DNA of 64,000 nt from Altericroceibacterium endophyticum (GTDB taxonomy: Bacteria > Pseudomonadota > Alphaproteobacteria > Sphingomonadales > Sphingomonadaceae): assembly GCF_009827595.1 (NCBI RefSeq), contig NZ_WTYT01000007.1, forward strand, positions 62,001-126,000. The letters are read 5' to 3'. The notes beneath the pieces are model-generated. The model made no database searches. It saw nothing but the letters and a program-made list of their open reading frames with translations, and was not told where the DNA came from. Made by a program: the position numbers and the translations under genes. Of the stretch, positions 36,230-45,637 are shown one piece after another; position 1 is the first letter of the stretch, and each line of letters begins with the position of its first letter.

Positions 36230-36487
36230 GCGGCGACGCTTCCGGTCTCTGGCGCATAGGTAAAATCATGGCCTTTGGTTGCAGGTTCGGCACGGCGCAT
36301 AGAAGCGTCGATCGCGCGACATGGTGTGAATGCAGAATTGATGGTCAAGTGGCACCTCCCAGTGGCCGGCGCTAGCGGCGATTGCTGCAAGGCACTTGCT
36401 TGAAACGGCTCGATCACTTCGATGTTCTTGCTTGGCGTAGAGCCGGTGCAGACCGGGCGGGCGATCTCTGAATGCGCGGTGCCCGCG

Positions 36488-37948
36488 CTATGTCGCAGCC
36501 GCCATGCCTGCCAATTGCGTCTTCATCGGACGCAGGGCACTGACGATGGCAATGACGGCGAGAGGGGAGGCGATGGCACAGATTATGGCAATCGCCTGAC
36601 CCAGATCAGCAGGGTCCTGAAAGACGTAATCGGTCATCAGGGCGATGGCCAGTGGACCGAGGGTGCCGCCCAAGACGTTGACAGCGATGACGTAGGTCAT
36701 GCTGATCTGGGCGCGCAGGCGAGGGGGCGTCATTTCCAGCAGGCTGGCGAGGCCGCCGCCAAGATTGAAGCCGCCGAAGAAATTCATCGCGCCGATCACC
36801 GCAAGGGCGAGGCTCGCAGTGGGCATGAGAGGGAAGGCGATGGTGCAGGGGATCAGGCAGCTGGAGCCGATCAGCGGCGCGACCAGATTGCCGTGCCGTA
36901 ACTGGCCCTTGCGCATCGCGCTGGCCAGCATTCCGCCGACAAGGCAGCCACTGAGCCCGCAAATCAGCATGATGATTCCGTAATATCGGCCAATATCGGC
37001 GAGCGACATGCCATATTCGCGCGCTAGAAATGCCGGTATCCATGCCGCGGTCCCGCTGCCGACAAAGATCAGCAGCGTGAAACCACCGATTAGCCCCAGA
37101 TAAAATCGCCGATGGGCGTTAAGCTGCCTGAACGCATCGTAGAAACTCTCCCCCTTTGCAGGGGCACCGGCATTTATATCCTCTTGCCCCTGTATGGGTG
37201 CACGGATTTGCGGGGGCGGCGTTTTGCGCAGCGGTTCGCGCACGGCGAGCCACACGATCAGGCTGAGAAGAATGCCGGGAATGCCGAGCAGCAAGAAGAT
37301 CAATTGCCACCCGGCGGTGGGGCCAATCAGCGGCAGATTCATATGATCGCCGGGCGCAATAGTGGCCGCGAACAACCCGCCGAATATCAAAGCGATGGCG
37401 CCGCCGACATAGATCCCCGCCTGATAGAGCCCCAGGGCGGTGGCCAGCTTTTCACGCGGGAAATAGTCGGACAAAAGCGAATAGGACGCCGGGCCCAGTC
37501 CGGATTCTCCCGCGCCCACGCCAATCCGGGCGACGAATAAACCGACATAGCTGGAGGCAAGACCGCAGGCTGATGTGGCAAGGCTCCAGAACAGGATGCT
37601 GCCCGCGGCAATATTGCGGCGGTTCGACCTGTCGGCCAGCCATGCCAGCGGAATGCCCGCAGCGACATAAAACAGGGTGAAGCTGAAGCCGTAAATCAGG
37701 CTCATCCCCGTATCCGAAACGTTGAAATCCCGCTGAATTGGTTCGATTAGAAAGGCCAGTATCTGGCGATCGACAAAAGCCAGCGAATTGGCGATCATCA
37801 GAATGAACGCAGCGCCCCAGGCGTGTTTTTTCAAGGGGATGGGGTGGGGGGCATCCCCATCAGACGCAGGCCTGCCGGAGTCATATATAGGGAGGTCTCG
37901 GGCGCCGCCGACACCTTCGTCCGGTATTGTGCGGCCATTCGCCGTCAT
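36488..37948 (-). CDS. MFS transporter (Spinster-like)
   Basis: 486 residues with about 12 membrane segments. Motifs: 'IPLAWLADRSNRRNIAAG' (A-motif loop), 'RIGVGAGESGLGPASYSLLSDYFPREKLATALG', and a central hydrophilic loop around 'PPPQIRAPIQGQED'. This matches the Spinster-type MFS carriers that are abundant in sphingomonads beside TonB receptors. The first ~40 residues are polar and cytoplasmic. The gene is divergent from the LacI-family regulator at 38168, with an inverted repeat between them, suggesting control by that regulator. Confidence 0.85.
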   Translation of the reverse strand: MTANGRTIPDEGVGGARDLPIYDSGRPASDGDAPHPIPLKKHAWGAAFILMIANSLAFVDRQILAFLIEPIQRDFNVSDTGMSLIYGFSFTLFYVAAGIPLAWLADRSNRRNIAAGSILFWSLATSACGLASSYVGLFVARIGVGAGESGLGPASYSLLSDYFPREKLATALGLYQAGIYVGGAIALIFGGLFAATIAPGDHMNLPLIGPTAGWQLIFLLLGIPGILLSLIVWLAVREPLRKTPPPQIRAPIQGQEDINAGAPAKGESFYDAFRQLNAHRRFYLGLIGGFTLLIFVGSGTAAWIPAFLAREYGMSLADIGRYYGIIMLICGLSGCLVGGMLASAMRKGQLRHGNLVAPLIGSSCLIPCTIAFPLMPTASLALAVIGAMNFFGGFNLGGGLASLLEMTPPRLRAQISMTYVIAVNVLGGTLGPLAIALMTDYVFQDPADLGQAIAIICAIASPLAVIAIVSALRPMKTQLAGMAAAT

Positions 37949-38055
37949 TATGTGACCTCTCCACTCTCCCCCTGTTCATGCCTCAAGACACAGCGGTAGA
38001 ACAACGAAAAATTCCGTAAGCCGCCAGCTTGGCTGTGCCGCCGCGCATAAATCTG

Positions 38056-38081
38056 GCTGTGTCGCACTGGGCAGACACAGC
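38056..38081. promoter_or_regulatory. Inverted repeat between MFS and LacI genes
   Basis: GCTGTGTC (38056-38063) and GACACAGC (38074-38081) are perfect 8-bp arms separated by 10 bp in the 219-bp divergent promoter region. It may be an operator; it does not have the central-CG form of LacI sites. Confidence 0.35.
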
Positions 38082-38167
38082 AAAGCGTCAGCTATTTCAT
38101 CGCGGCGCTTGTCATGTGTCGGCTTTTACAATTATCAAAGCGCGGGTCGAAAATAAGAGGAGCCCGC

Positions 38168-39211
38168 ATGGCACGCTCACGCCGCAGCTTCAGCAATCGG
38201 GTTACTTTGGCATCAGTCGCGGAACGGGCCGGTGTTTCTCCGATGACGGTCTCCAATGTTCTGAACGACAAACCCAATGTGACCCAGGCCAAACGCGATG
38301 TGGTGATGGAGGCGGTGGCCGCGCTGGGATATAAGCCCAATCGCGCGGCGCGGGCGCTGGCCAGTGCCACATCCTTCCGCATTGGTTTGCTGCACCGCGA
38401 TACGGACAGTTCGTTTCTGGGGCAGGTTTTGCTCGGCACGTTGAAAGCCGCGAACAAACACAGTGCCGAAGTGGCCATTCGTGCCTTTAGTGCGCGCAAT
38501 CCGGCATCCGCGATCGACGCGGCCAAGGCCTTGCTCGATAGCGGGATAGACGGGTTGATCGTGCCGCCGCCTCTTTGCGAAAATCCGGATATGCTGGAAT
38601 TGCGGAACCGTTATAAAGTGCCCATGATGGCGCTGGTCCCCGGCGCGGGCCTGAAAGATGTTCCTGCCGTGCGGATCGATGATGAACTGGCCGCCTATGA
38701 CCTGACCCGGTTGATGCTGTCCAAGGGCCATCAACGGATTGGGTTCATTCGCTTTCCTTCCTCCGCTCTGGTGAGTGTGTCGCGCGAAGCGGGCTTTACA
38801 CGCGCGCTGACAGAGGCGGGGATCACACCCGATCCGCAGCTCGTCTGGGTCGGCCGTCCGACATATCAAAGCGGGCTGGCGGCGGCGGAGTATTTTCTCT
38901 CGCTCGACGATCCGCCCAGCGCCATCTTCAGCAGCAGTGACGATATTGGCGCGGCAATCGTCAATCATGCGCACCGTCAGGGATTGCGCGTACCCGAAGA
39001 TATTTCGGTGGCGGGATTCGATGACGCGCCGATCGCCAGCCAGATCTGGCCGCAATTGACCACGGTGCGCCAGGACATCAGCACCATTGCCGAAATCGCG
39101 ATTGAGCGGCTGATGAAGTCGCTGAAGGATCAGACCGATCTGGGGGCAGATGTTCAGCTGGTGGAGCATGAGCTGATCGAGCGGCAATCCATCGCCGATC
39201 TGCTGCGCTGA
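38168..39211 (+). CDS. LacI-family transcriptional regulator
   Basis: 347 residues from ATG 38168, with AGGAG 7 bases upstream; the frame opens earlier. The N-terminal helix-turn-helix reads '[25 protein letters not shown]', and the hinge helix '[18 protein letters not shown]' follows, then a periplasmic-binding-type effector domain ('[15 protein letters not shown]', '[20 protein letters not shown]'). Lies between an MFS gene (divergent) and the GH3/FucP genes (same strand), and probably represses both. A TGTAGCGCTACA palindrome, likely its operator, is 83 bp after its stop codon. Confidence 0.92.
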   Translation: MARSRRSFSNRVTLASVAERAGVSPMTVSNVLNDKPNVTQAKRDVVMEAVAALGYKPNRAARALASATSFRIGLLHRDTDSSFLGQVLLGTLKAANKHSAEVAIRAFSARNPASAIDAAKALLDSGIDGLIVPPPLCENPDMLELRNRYKVPMMALVPGAGLKDVPAVRIDDELAAYDLTRLMLSKGHQRIGFIRFPSSALVSVSREAGFTRALTEAGITPDPQLVWVGRPTYQSGLAAAEYFLSLDDPPSAIFSSSDDIGAAIVNHAHRQGLRVPEDISVAGFDDAPIASQIWPQLTTVRQDISTIAEIAIERLMKSLKDQTDLGADVQLVEHELIERQSIADLLR

Positions 39212-39580
39212 GCTGGGCGGGCGCCCTGCCGATCAGCCCCAGCGAGAACCACAGCCTGAGCAGGAGATTGACAGGATCGCAGTTTTCAAATTATGTAGCG
39301 CTACAAGAATATAAGATGGGAGCGATGGCTAAATTCGCCCCGAATGGAGGGGTGAATTATGGCTGAGCGAGGGGGATCCATGGCGCAGATGCGCAGCCTG
39401 CTCTGTCAGTTTTTCCATCAGCTTTGATCATCCATTGGCCGGGCCGGTTGCCCAGTTTGGCGCCCAGCCATTTCCCGGCCGGGAATTAATGACGCAGCTG
39501 CCTGTTTCGAAAAACGGAAAGGCAGACGAAGGGGGGGCACCCCGTTTAGACCAGAATAATAACGCTACTAAGCGGGATGG
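39212..39580. other. 369-bp intergenic region before the GH3 gene
   Basis: Contains the 12-bp palindrome at 39294 and an imperfect half copy (TAACGCTACTA, 39560-39570) shortly before the glycosidase start. No gene seen. Confidence 0.6.
39294..39305. promoter_or_regulatory. LacI-type operator TGTAGCGCTACA
   Basis: A perfect 12-bp palindrome with the central CG that LacI-family hinge helices recognise. It stands in the promoter region of the glycosidase gene and downstream of a LacI-family regulator gene, so regulation of glycosidase and sugar carrier by that regulator is likely. Confidence 0.6.
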
Positions 39581-41632
39581 ATGAGGATGAAGATGAAAAA
39601 AGCACAGATTTTCGGCGTGCCGACCAAATTGGCTCTGTCTCTGGTTACATGCCTGGCCGCATCAGGCTGTGCCGGATATTCCGCCCCGCAGGATGCTGTG
39701 ACGCTCGCACCAGAGGCTCCCGCAGCGCCGGACCCGGTTGTTCTGGGCAGCCGGTCCAAAGCGGTCCTCTCCTCTGATGGCATTCTTTACCGCGATCTCG
39801 ATGGCAATCAGGCGCTGACCCCTTATGAGGACTGGCGTCTCAGCTCGCAGCAGCGGGCGCAGGATCTGACCGCCCGCATGACGCTGGCAGAAAAGCTCGG
39901 CATGCTCCTCCACGCCTCCTTGCGCGGTGCCGGCGGAACCTTCGATCAGGCGGCCGATGAATATGATTTCACTCAGGTCACGGAGCGGGTGCAGCGTGAC
40001 CATGTGAACAGTTTCATCACCCGGCTTTCTGCCGCACCTGAAAAACTGGCTCAGCAAAACAACAAGGTGCAGGAAATCGCCGAACAGACACGGCTCGGGA
40101 TTCCGGTCACGATCAGTTCCGACCCGCGCAACCATTTCCAATATGTGCCCGGCGCCTCCAATGTTGGCGGCGGCTTTTCGCAATGGCCCGAACCGCTGGG
40201 CTTCGCGGCGCTGGGTGATATTGATGTCGTCCGCAACTTTGCTGATATTGCCCGCCGTGAATATCGCGCCGTGGGTATTCAGATGACCTTGTCACCGCAG
40301 GCGGATCTGGCCAGTGAACCACGCTGGCCGCGCCAGAGCGGCACTTTCGGCACGGACCCCGCCACGGTCAGCGCGATGGTGGGCGCCTATGTAGCAGGCT
40401 TTCAGGGCAGCGATCAGGGCCTTACGCCGCAGGGCGTGTTTGTCGTGGCCAAACATTGGGTCGGCTACGGCGCGCAGCCCGAAGGGTTCGACGGGCATAA
40501 TTACTATGGCCGCTTCGCAGATCTGCCCGGCGACACGATCGATGCGCATTTTTCCGCCTTTGACGGCGCCTTCGCCGCGCAGGTCGGCGGGATCATGCCA
40601 GCCTATCCGGTGCTGCGCGGTGTCACGCTGGATGGCAAGCCGCTGGAACAGGTCGCGCCGGGCTTCAATGCGCAGCTGCTGCAGGATGAATTGCGCAGCA
40701 AGCGTGATTATCAGGGGGTGATCCTGTCAGACTGGCTGGTCACGCTCGATTGCGATGAATTCTGCCGCGCGCCGACCAAGGAGCACCCACAGGGCATCGG
40801 CGATATCGCCACAAGCTGGGGCGTGAGCGATCTCAGTGAAGAGGAGCGCTATGCCAAGGGGCTGCGCGCCGGAATCGACCAGTTCGGCGGGGTTGAAGAC
40901 CCCGCTCCGCTGATGAAGGCGGTGCAAGATGGACTGATTACGGAGCAGCGGATTGATCAGTCGGTGGAACGCCTGCTGATCAGCAAATTCGATCTCGGCT
41001 TGTTTGACAATCCCTATGTCGATCCGGCGCAGGCCGCACGCATTCTGGGCAATCCGGAAGTGCAGGCCCGCGCAACGCAGGTTCAGGGGCAGGCGCAAGT
41101 GATGCTGCAGAATCGCGGCGACATGGTGCCGATGCAGGCGGTGAAGGGCCAGAAGGTCTGGCTATTCGGCATGGATGCGGCCGCGGCGGAGCAGGCCGGG
41201 CTGATCGTGGTCGATGATCCGGCAGCGGCCGATTTCGCCCTGATCCGCAGCGGCGCACCGTCTGAAATGCTGCACCCTTATTACTTCTTTGGCAGCCGCC
41301 AGCATGAAGGCAGACTGGATTACCAGCCCGGCGATGCCGCCTATGAAGCCCTGCTTCAGGCCAAGGCGGCCGGATTGCCAAGCATTTTCGCAGTCTTCCT
41401 CGACCGTCCGGCTATTCTGGGCAATATCGTGGACAAAGCGGATGTGGTGCTGGGCAATTTCGGGACGAGCGATACTGCCCTGCTCGATGTTCTCACCGGG
41501 AAAACCCGGGCCATGGGGCGTCTGCCTTTTGAGCTGCCATCCTCCATGGAGGCGGTTGAGCAGCAGAACCCCGCCATATCCAATGACAGCACAAACCCGC
41601 TCTTCCCCGTGGGATCCGGGGGCGCATACTGA
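39581..41632 (+). CDS. Exported glycoside hydrolase family 3 (beta-glucosidase-like)
   Basis: 683 residues. The leader 'LALSLVTCLAASGCAGYS' is a lipoprotein signal, so the enzyme is probably lipid-anchored. GH3 N-terminal barrel motifs: 'LAEKLGMLLHASLRG', 'VTISSDPRNHFQ', 'KHWVGYG', and the catalytic nucleophile Asp in 'GVILSDWLV'; a C-terminal alpha/beta domain follows ('DMVPMQAVKGQKVWLFG', 'MGRLPFELPSS'). It hydrolyses a beta-linked sugar from a glycoside. Several in-frame ATG codons exist (39581, 39587, 39593). The FucP-type carrier downstream would take up the sugar released. Confidence 0.9.
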   Translation: MRMKMKKAQIFGVPTKLALSLVTCLAASGCAGYSAPQDAVTLAPEAPAAPDPVVLGSRSKAVLSSDGILYRDLDGNQALTPYEDWRLSSQQRAQDLTARMTLAEKLGMLLHASLRGAGGTFDQAADEYDFTQVTERVQRDHVNSFITRLSAAPEKLAQQNNKVQEIAEQTRLGIPVTISSDPRNHFQYVPGASNVGGGFSQWPEPLGFAALGDIDVVRNFADIARREYRAVGIQMTLSPQADLASEPRWPRQSGTFGTDPATVSAMVGAYVAGFQGSDQGLTPQGVFVVAKHWVGYGAQPEGFDGHNYYGRFADLPGDTIDAHFSAFDGAFAAQVGGIMPAYPVLRGVTLDGKPLEQVAPGFNAQLLQDELRSKRDYQGVILSDWLVTLDCDEFCRAPTKEHPQGIGDIATSWGVSDLSEEERYAKGLRAGIDQFGGVEDPAPLMKAVQDGLITEQRIDQSVERLLISKFDLGLFDNPYVDPAQAARILGNPEVQARATQVQGQAQVMLQNRGDMVPMQAVKGQKVWLFGMDAAAAEQAGLIVVDDPAAADFALIRSGAPSEMLHPYYFFGSRQHEGRLDYQPGDAAYEALLQAKAAGLPSIFAVFLDRPAILGNIVDKADVVLGNFGTSDTALLDVLTGKTRAMGRLPFELPSSMEAVEQQNPAISNDSTNPLFPVGSGGAY

Positions 41633-41751
41633 TTGTGCATTGCGTTCTTGCCGCGCGCAGTGCTGCCACCTAACCTCGCCATCCCGGCCCGAAATTGCTT
41701 TTTCGCCCGCTGCTTCCAGCTGCGCACGACCCAAAAAATTGGAATTCCATC

Positions 41752-43050
41752 ATGGCGCTAGCCCCAGACATTTCAGCAAGTACCGACCCAAAGCCGGAAA
41801 TCGCGAGCGATCAGCATATTAATGCGCCCGGTCTGCAGGGTTTTGTCTTTGCCCTGTTCTTCATCTTTGGCGGGATCACGTCTCTGAATGACGTGATCAT
41901 TCCCAAGCTGAAAGAGCTTTTCGAGCTTAGCTATTTTCAGGCGATGCTGGTCCAGTCGGCCTTCTTCGCCGCCTATTTCTTCATCTCGATCCCCGGCGCG
42001 ATCATGGTGAAGAAAATTGGCTATATGCGCGGTGCGGTCGTTGGCCTTCTGCTGATGCTGGCAGGTTGCCTGCTGTTTATTCCGGCATCGCAAACCGCCA
42101 TTTACGGCTTGTTCCTGTTTGCACTGTTCGTCCTGGCGAGCGGGGTGACGGTTGTGCAGGTGGTGGCCAATCCGCTGATTTCACTGCTCGGCAAACCGTC
42201 CACAACGCATAGCCGGCTGACTTTTGCGCAGGCGTTCAATTCGCTGGGCACCACGCTGTTTCCCTATTTCGGGTCGATCCTGATTCTGGGGGGCCTCGCA
42301 AGTGTGACGGCGGATCAATTGTCCGGCCCGGCGCTCGATGCTTATCGCCGCGCGGAAAGTCAGGCCATCGTGCATGGCTATATCGGCATTGCGGTTGCGC
42401 TGGCGATTGTCGCCGGTGTGGTCTGGATGTTCCGCAACAGTCTGAAGGGTGAACAGCATGACAGCGGCTCGCCCCTTGGCGGCTTTACGCTGCTGAAGCG
42501 GCCGCGCTTCGGTTATGGCGCGGCATGTATCTTCCTTTACGTCGGCGCGGAAGTGGCCATCGGTTCGCTGATCGTCAGCTATCTGATGGAAAATGATGTG
42601 ATGGGGCTGGGCGAACAGGCCGCAGGCAAGCTGATTCCGCTTTATTGGGGCGGGGCGCTGGTTGGCCGGTTTATCGGTTCTGCCGCATTGCGCGTCATCA
42701 GTCCGGGCAAGGTGCTGGCCTTCAATGCGCTGGGCGCGATTGCGCTGATCCTGATCTCCACCAATACTGTCGGCATGACGGCGGGCTATACGATGCTGGC
42801 GATCGGCCTGATGAATTCCATCATGTTCCCGACGATTTTCTCGCTCGCTTCGGAAGGGCTTGGTCCCCGTGCGGCGGATGGTTCGGGTGTGATCTGCATG
42901 GCTATTGTTGGCGGTGCGATCATCCCCCCGGCAACTGGCGCCCTGGCCGATGCCACGGGCAGCCTGGCCATGTCACTGGCGCTGCCGGCATTGTGTTATG
43001 CCATCATTGCCGGCTTCGGTCTGTTCGCGCGGCGGCCCGCCACGGCCTAA
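41752..43050 (+). CDS. FucP-type sugar MFS transporter
   Basis: 432 residues from ATG 41752 (weak GGAA site upstream). Family features: 'FALFFIFGGITSLNDVIIPKLKELFELSYFQAMLVQ', 'ASGVTVVQVVANPLISLLG', 'RLTFAQAFNSLGTTLFPY', as in FucP/GluP glucose-galactose-fucose:H+ symporters. About 12 membrane segments. It lies 119 bp after the glycosidase gene with no terminator between them, so the pair form a release-and-uptake unit for a monosaccharide, probably glucose or galactose. Confidence 0.9.
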   Translation: MALAPDISASTDPKPEIASDQHINAPGLQGFVFALFFIFGGITSLNDVIIPKLKELFELSYFQAMLVQSAFFAAYFFISIPGAIMVKKIGYMRGAVVGLLLMLAGCLLFIPASQTAIYGLFLFALFVLASGVTVVQVVANPLISLLGKPSTTHSRLTFAQAFNSLGTTLFPYFGSILILGGLASVTADQLSGPALDAYRRAESQAIVHGYIGIAVALAIVAGVVWMFRNSLKGEQHDSGSPLGGFTLLKRPRFGYGAACIFLYVGAEVAIGSLIVSYLMENDVMGLGEQAAGKLIPLYWGGALVGRFIGSAALRVISPGKVLAFNALGAIALILISTNTVGMTAGYTMLAIGLMNSIMFPTIFSLASEGLGPRAADGSGVICMAIVGGAIIPPATGALADATGSLAMSLALPALCYAIIAGFGLFARRPATA

Positions 43051-43079
43051 CGCTATCAGACGGGGCAGGGCGTAGAGCC

Positions 43080-43120
43080 AGGCAGGCGCCGCGGCAAAAG
43101 CGGTGCCTGCCTGCGGCTTT
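43080..43120 (+). terminator. Hairpin between convergent genes
   Basis: AGGCAGGC with CCGC pairs with GCGG and GCCTGCCT (43080-43092 with 43100-43112; one G-T pair), followed by GCGGCTTT. It separates the FucP-type gene from the convergent GGDEF-EAL gene and could serve both. Confidence 0.65.
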
Positions 43121-43122
43121 GC

Positions 43123-45111
43123 TTACTTTTTCAAAGCGCGCGCCTTCACCTGTTCCAGCAGGGCGGGAACGGCAAAGGCCGTGCAGTCATGCTCCGCGAG
43201 CATTTCCATGAAGCGCGAGACGGGCAGGGGTTCGGAAATGTAATAACCCTGCAGAATTTCGCAGCCCATGGATTGGAAAATAGCCGCCTGTTCGGGCGTC
43301 TCCACTCCTTCTGCGACGCAGGAGAGGCCCAGCGTACGGCACAGATTGACCACTGCCAGGGCGATGGAATTGCTGTAATTATCCTGCAGATCGGTGGCAA
43401 AACTCTGATCGATCTTCACCCGGTCGAGGGGGATGCGGTGCAGATTGCTGAGGCTGGAATACCCTGTGCCAAAATCATCCAGCGCGATTTTCATTCCCGC
43501 CGTGCGCAACATGCGCAGTGCCTCAATCGCGGCATCTACATCGTGCATCACGGCCGTTTCAGTAACTTCGAACCACAATCTGGACGGGTCGATTCCGCTG
43601 TCGCGCACGGCTGACAAGACGCGTTCAATCGTGTCCGGCGAATTGAGATCGGATGCGGAAATGTTCACGGCGAGCGACAGGTGATCGGGCAGCTGCGCCA
43701 ATATGCCAAGGGCGCGCTTCACCACGGTCAACGTAATCCGGTGGATGACCGAACTGCGCTCGGCAATGGTAATGAAACGCTGCGGAGGGATCGGGCCCAA
43801 ACGCGCGCTGGTCCATCGGACCAGCACTTCACCGCCCAGAATGACGCCGCTTGTACTGTCGGACACCGGCTGCACCCGTACGTCCAGATCCTCGTCCGTA
43901 TTGAGTGACCGCAGCTCCACTTCGATCTGCTGCTCACCCCGCACCAGAAATTCGAGATCCTGCGTGTAGGTGAACACGGTGCCGGGCTGATGCCGTTTGG
44001 CATGATACAGCGCCTGATCCGCGCGTTCCCACAAATCCCGCGGCTGCACACCGGCATCAATATAGGGCGCAAGACCGAAGGATACCCCAATCGAGATCTC
44101 CCGGTCATCCAGCTGGATGGGTTTGGCAATTTCCTCGCACGCGCGCTCCGCAAATTGCTCCGCCTGTGCCAGAGGCAAATAGATCAATATGCCGAATTCA
44201 TCCCCGCCCAACCGGTACAGCGTCGCATAGGGGCCTGCGCTTTGCCGCAAACGATGGGAAACCTGCTTCAGCAATTGATCGCCCAGATGGTGGCCAAAGG
44301 TATCATTGACGGATTTGAAGCGGTCGAGATCGATGACCCCCACGACGCCTCCGCCAAGGCAGGAAGGATCAACCGCCATGGCGGAGAGATCCTCAAGAAA
44401 GCGCCGCCGATTGGGCAACTGGGTCAGGCTGTCGGTATGGGCGAGTGCGTGATTTTCGGAATTCAGCCGCACCATTTCGTCACGTTGCTGGGCCAGCTTC
44501 TCCCGCGCGGCGACTTCGGTGCGAAAGCTTTCAAAGCTGTTGAACAGCACGCGCAGCAATACGAGCACCACCAGAGCGACATTCATCGCCAAGGGGCTGA
44601 ATATAAAGTGATCCTGGATAATCAGCGCGACCAGAAAGCCCGGCAGGACACAGGCGGACACCACCACCGCGGCTTGCGGTAGCTGGAACAGACAGAAAAT
44701 ACAGGCGAGGACCGTGGTGGAGACATAGAGCGCGACATGCGCCTGATCGATTGCATCGCCATATTGCAGCAGCAGTAGCGCCCAGATCAGATAAGCAATT
44801 GACGAAAGCCCGCCAATGCACGTGACGGTGCGCAATTGTCGTTTCGCCTCTTCAGGTGTCGGTGGTGGCTTGTGCCGGGCACGCATCCAGTAAATGAGGC
44901 GAGAGATCGTGGCGCCAAACAGCAATGCCGGGACGCTGACGGTAAGGGCCAGCGGGGCCAGGCCAAATTGAGACCAGGCGATGGAAGTGGAGTTGATGAG
45001 CAGCAGGCTGTAAAGCAGAGGAACTTGCCGCCGCATCTGGAGCGCTTGCGCCTTGGCCAGTATAGGGTCACGACCGATCTCTCGAAACCAGTCGAGCAGC
45101 TTATCCAACAT
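43123..45111 (-). CDS. GGDEF-EAL domain protein (cyclic-di-GMP turnover)
   Basis: 662 residues. The N-terminal third (to about 215) has six or so hydrophobic helices, an integral-membrane sensor region. A GGDEF domain follows ('DSLTQLPNRRRFLEDL', 'YRLGGDEFGILI'), then a complete EAL domain: 'EVLVRW' in place of EAL, 'WFEVTETAV', 'KIALDDFGTGYSSLSNL', 'DRVKIDQSF', 'CVAEGVETPEQA'. The Glu of the first motif is kept, so phosphodiesterase activity is possible; GGDEF is intact. No RxxD inhibitory site precedes GGDEF. Net direction of c-di-GMP turnover cannot be told. Unrelated to the catabolic neighbours. Confidence 0.93.
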   Translation of the reverse strand: MLDKLLDWFREIGRDPILAKAQALQMRRQVPLLYSLLLINSTSIAWSQFGLAPLALTVSVPALLFGATISRLIYWMRARHKPPPTPEEAKRQLRTVTCIGGLSSIAYLIWALLLLQYGDAIDQAHVALYVSTTVLACIFCLFQLPQAAVVVSACVLPGFLVALIIQDHFIFSPLAMNVALVVLVLLRVLFNSFESFRTEVAAREKLAQQRDEMVRLNSENHALAHTDSLTQLPNRRRFLEDLSAMAVDPSCLGGGVVGVIDLDRFKSVNDTFGHHLGDQLLKQVSHRLRQSAGPYATLYRLGGDEFGILIYLPLAQAEQFAERACEEIAKPIQLDDREISIGVSFGLAPYIDAGVQPRDLWERADQALYHAKRHQPGTVFTYTQDLEFLVRGEQQIEVELRSLNTDEDLDVRVQPVSDSTSGVILGGEVLVRWTSARLGPIPPQRFITIAERSSVIHRITLTVVKRALGILAQLPDHLSLAVNISASDLNSPDTIERVLSAVRDSGIDPSRLWFEVTETAVMHDVDAAIEALRMLRTAGMKIALDDFGTGYSSLSNLHRIPLDRVKIDQSFATDLQDNYSNSIALAVVNLCRTLGLSCVAEGVETPEQAAIFQSMGCEILQGYYISEPLPVSRFMEMLAEHDCTAFAVPALLEQVKARALKK

Positions 45112-45637
45112 TATGAATCCACCTTTACTGAGCCTCTAGCAGTGTATCAGTTAAATCACTGTTAATAATACAATTACCCGGATCACAGCATACGAATTTT
45201 CCACCAGTTCTTCATAAATATAATACTTAGGTCCGAAGTAGATCGTGTAATAAAGTTACATATGCTGAGTTCTATTAAGGGTAAGGTTGGGGCACTGTAG
45301 ACTTGCATATGAAACTAAACTGGAGGCAGTTAAGAAGCGGACAGTCTTCGTTTTGCCAGCACCTGATCTGCATCGGTTGGCCTGTCAGCTTCCCCATTTC
45401 CAAAAGCCATCTCGGACCGAAGCCCAACCGCCGCAGGCCCTGGGGCGCAACGTCTGATAAGGCTGCCGTCGGCGCCCAATCGCGCAGCGCAAGGCGGTAC
45501 ATTTGTGCCGCGCAACCTGCTTGTTTTCATGTGTCTTCGATCTGAAAGATAACGTTCACAATCCTGTGGCAAAGGCCTGCGGCAAGGGAGCGTCCCGAAA
45601 CGTCGCGCAAGCGCAAATGTGAATCAGGAGAAAGTGA
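45112..45637. other. 526-bp intergenic region upstream of phoD
   Basis: No convincing gene: short frames on both strands (45275-45502 minus, 45303-45545 plus) match nothing I know. AT-rich near the GGDEF-EAL gene (45150-45290). Holds the operator-like sequence GATAACGTTCAC at 45548-45559. Confidence 0.5.
45548..45559. promoter_or_regulatory. Operator-like GATAACGTTCAC before phoD
   Basis: Differs at 2 of 12 positions from the core of the perfect palindrome at 50421-50436 (GAGAACGTTCTC), with the central AACGTT kept. It may bring the phosphatase operon under the same LacI-family regulator. Short and imperfect, so tentative. Confidence 0.35.

Noticed and set aside
45275-45545. Overlapping short frames before phoD as a transposase remnant
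   Set aside because: No terminal repeats, no target duplication, no recognisable transposase motif.
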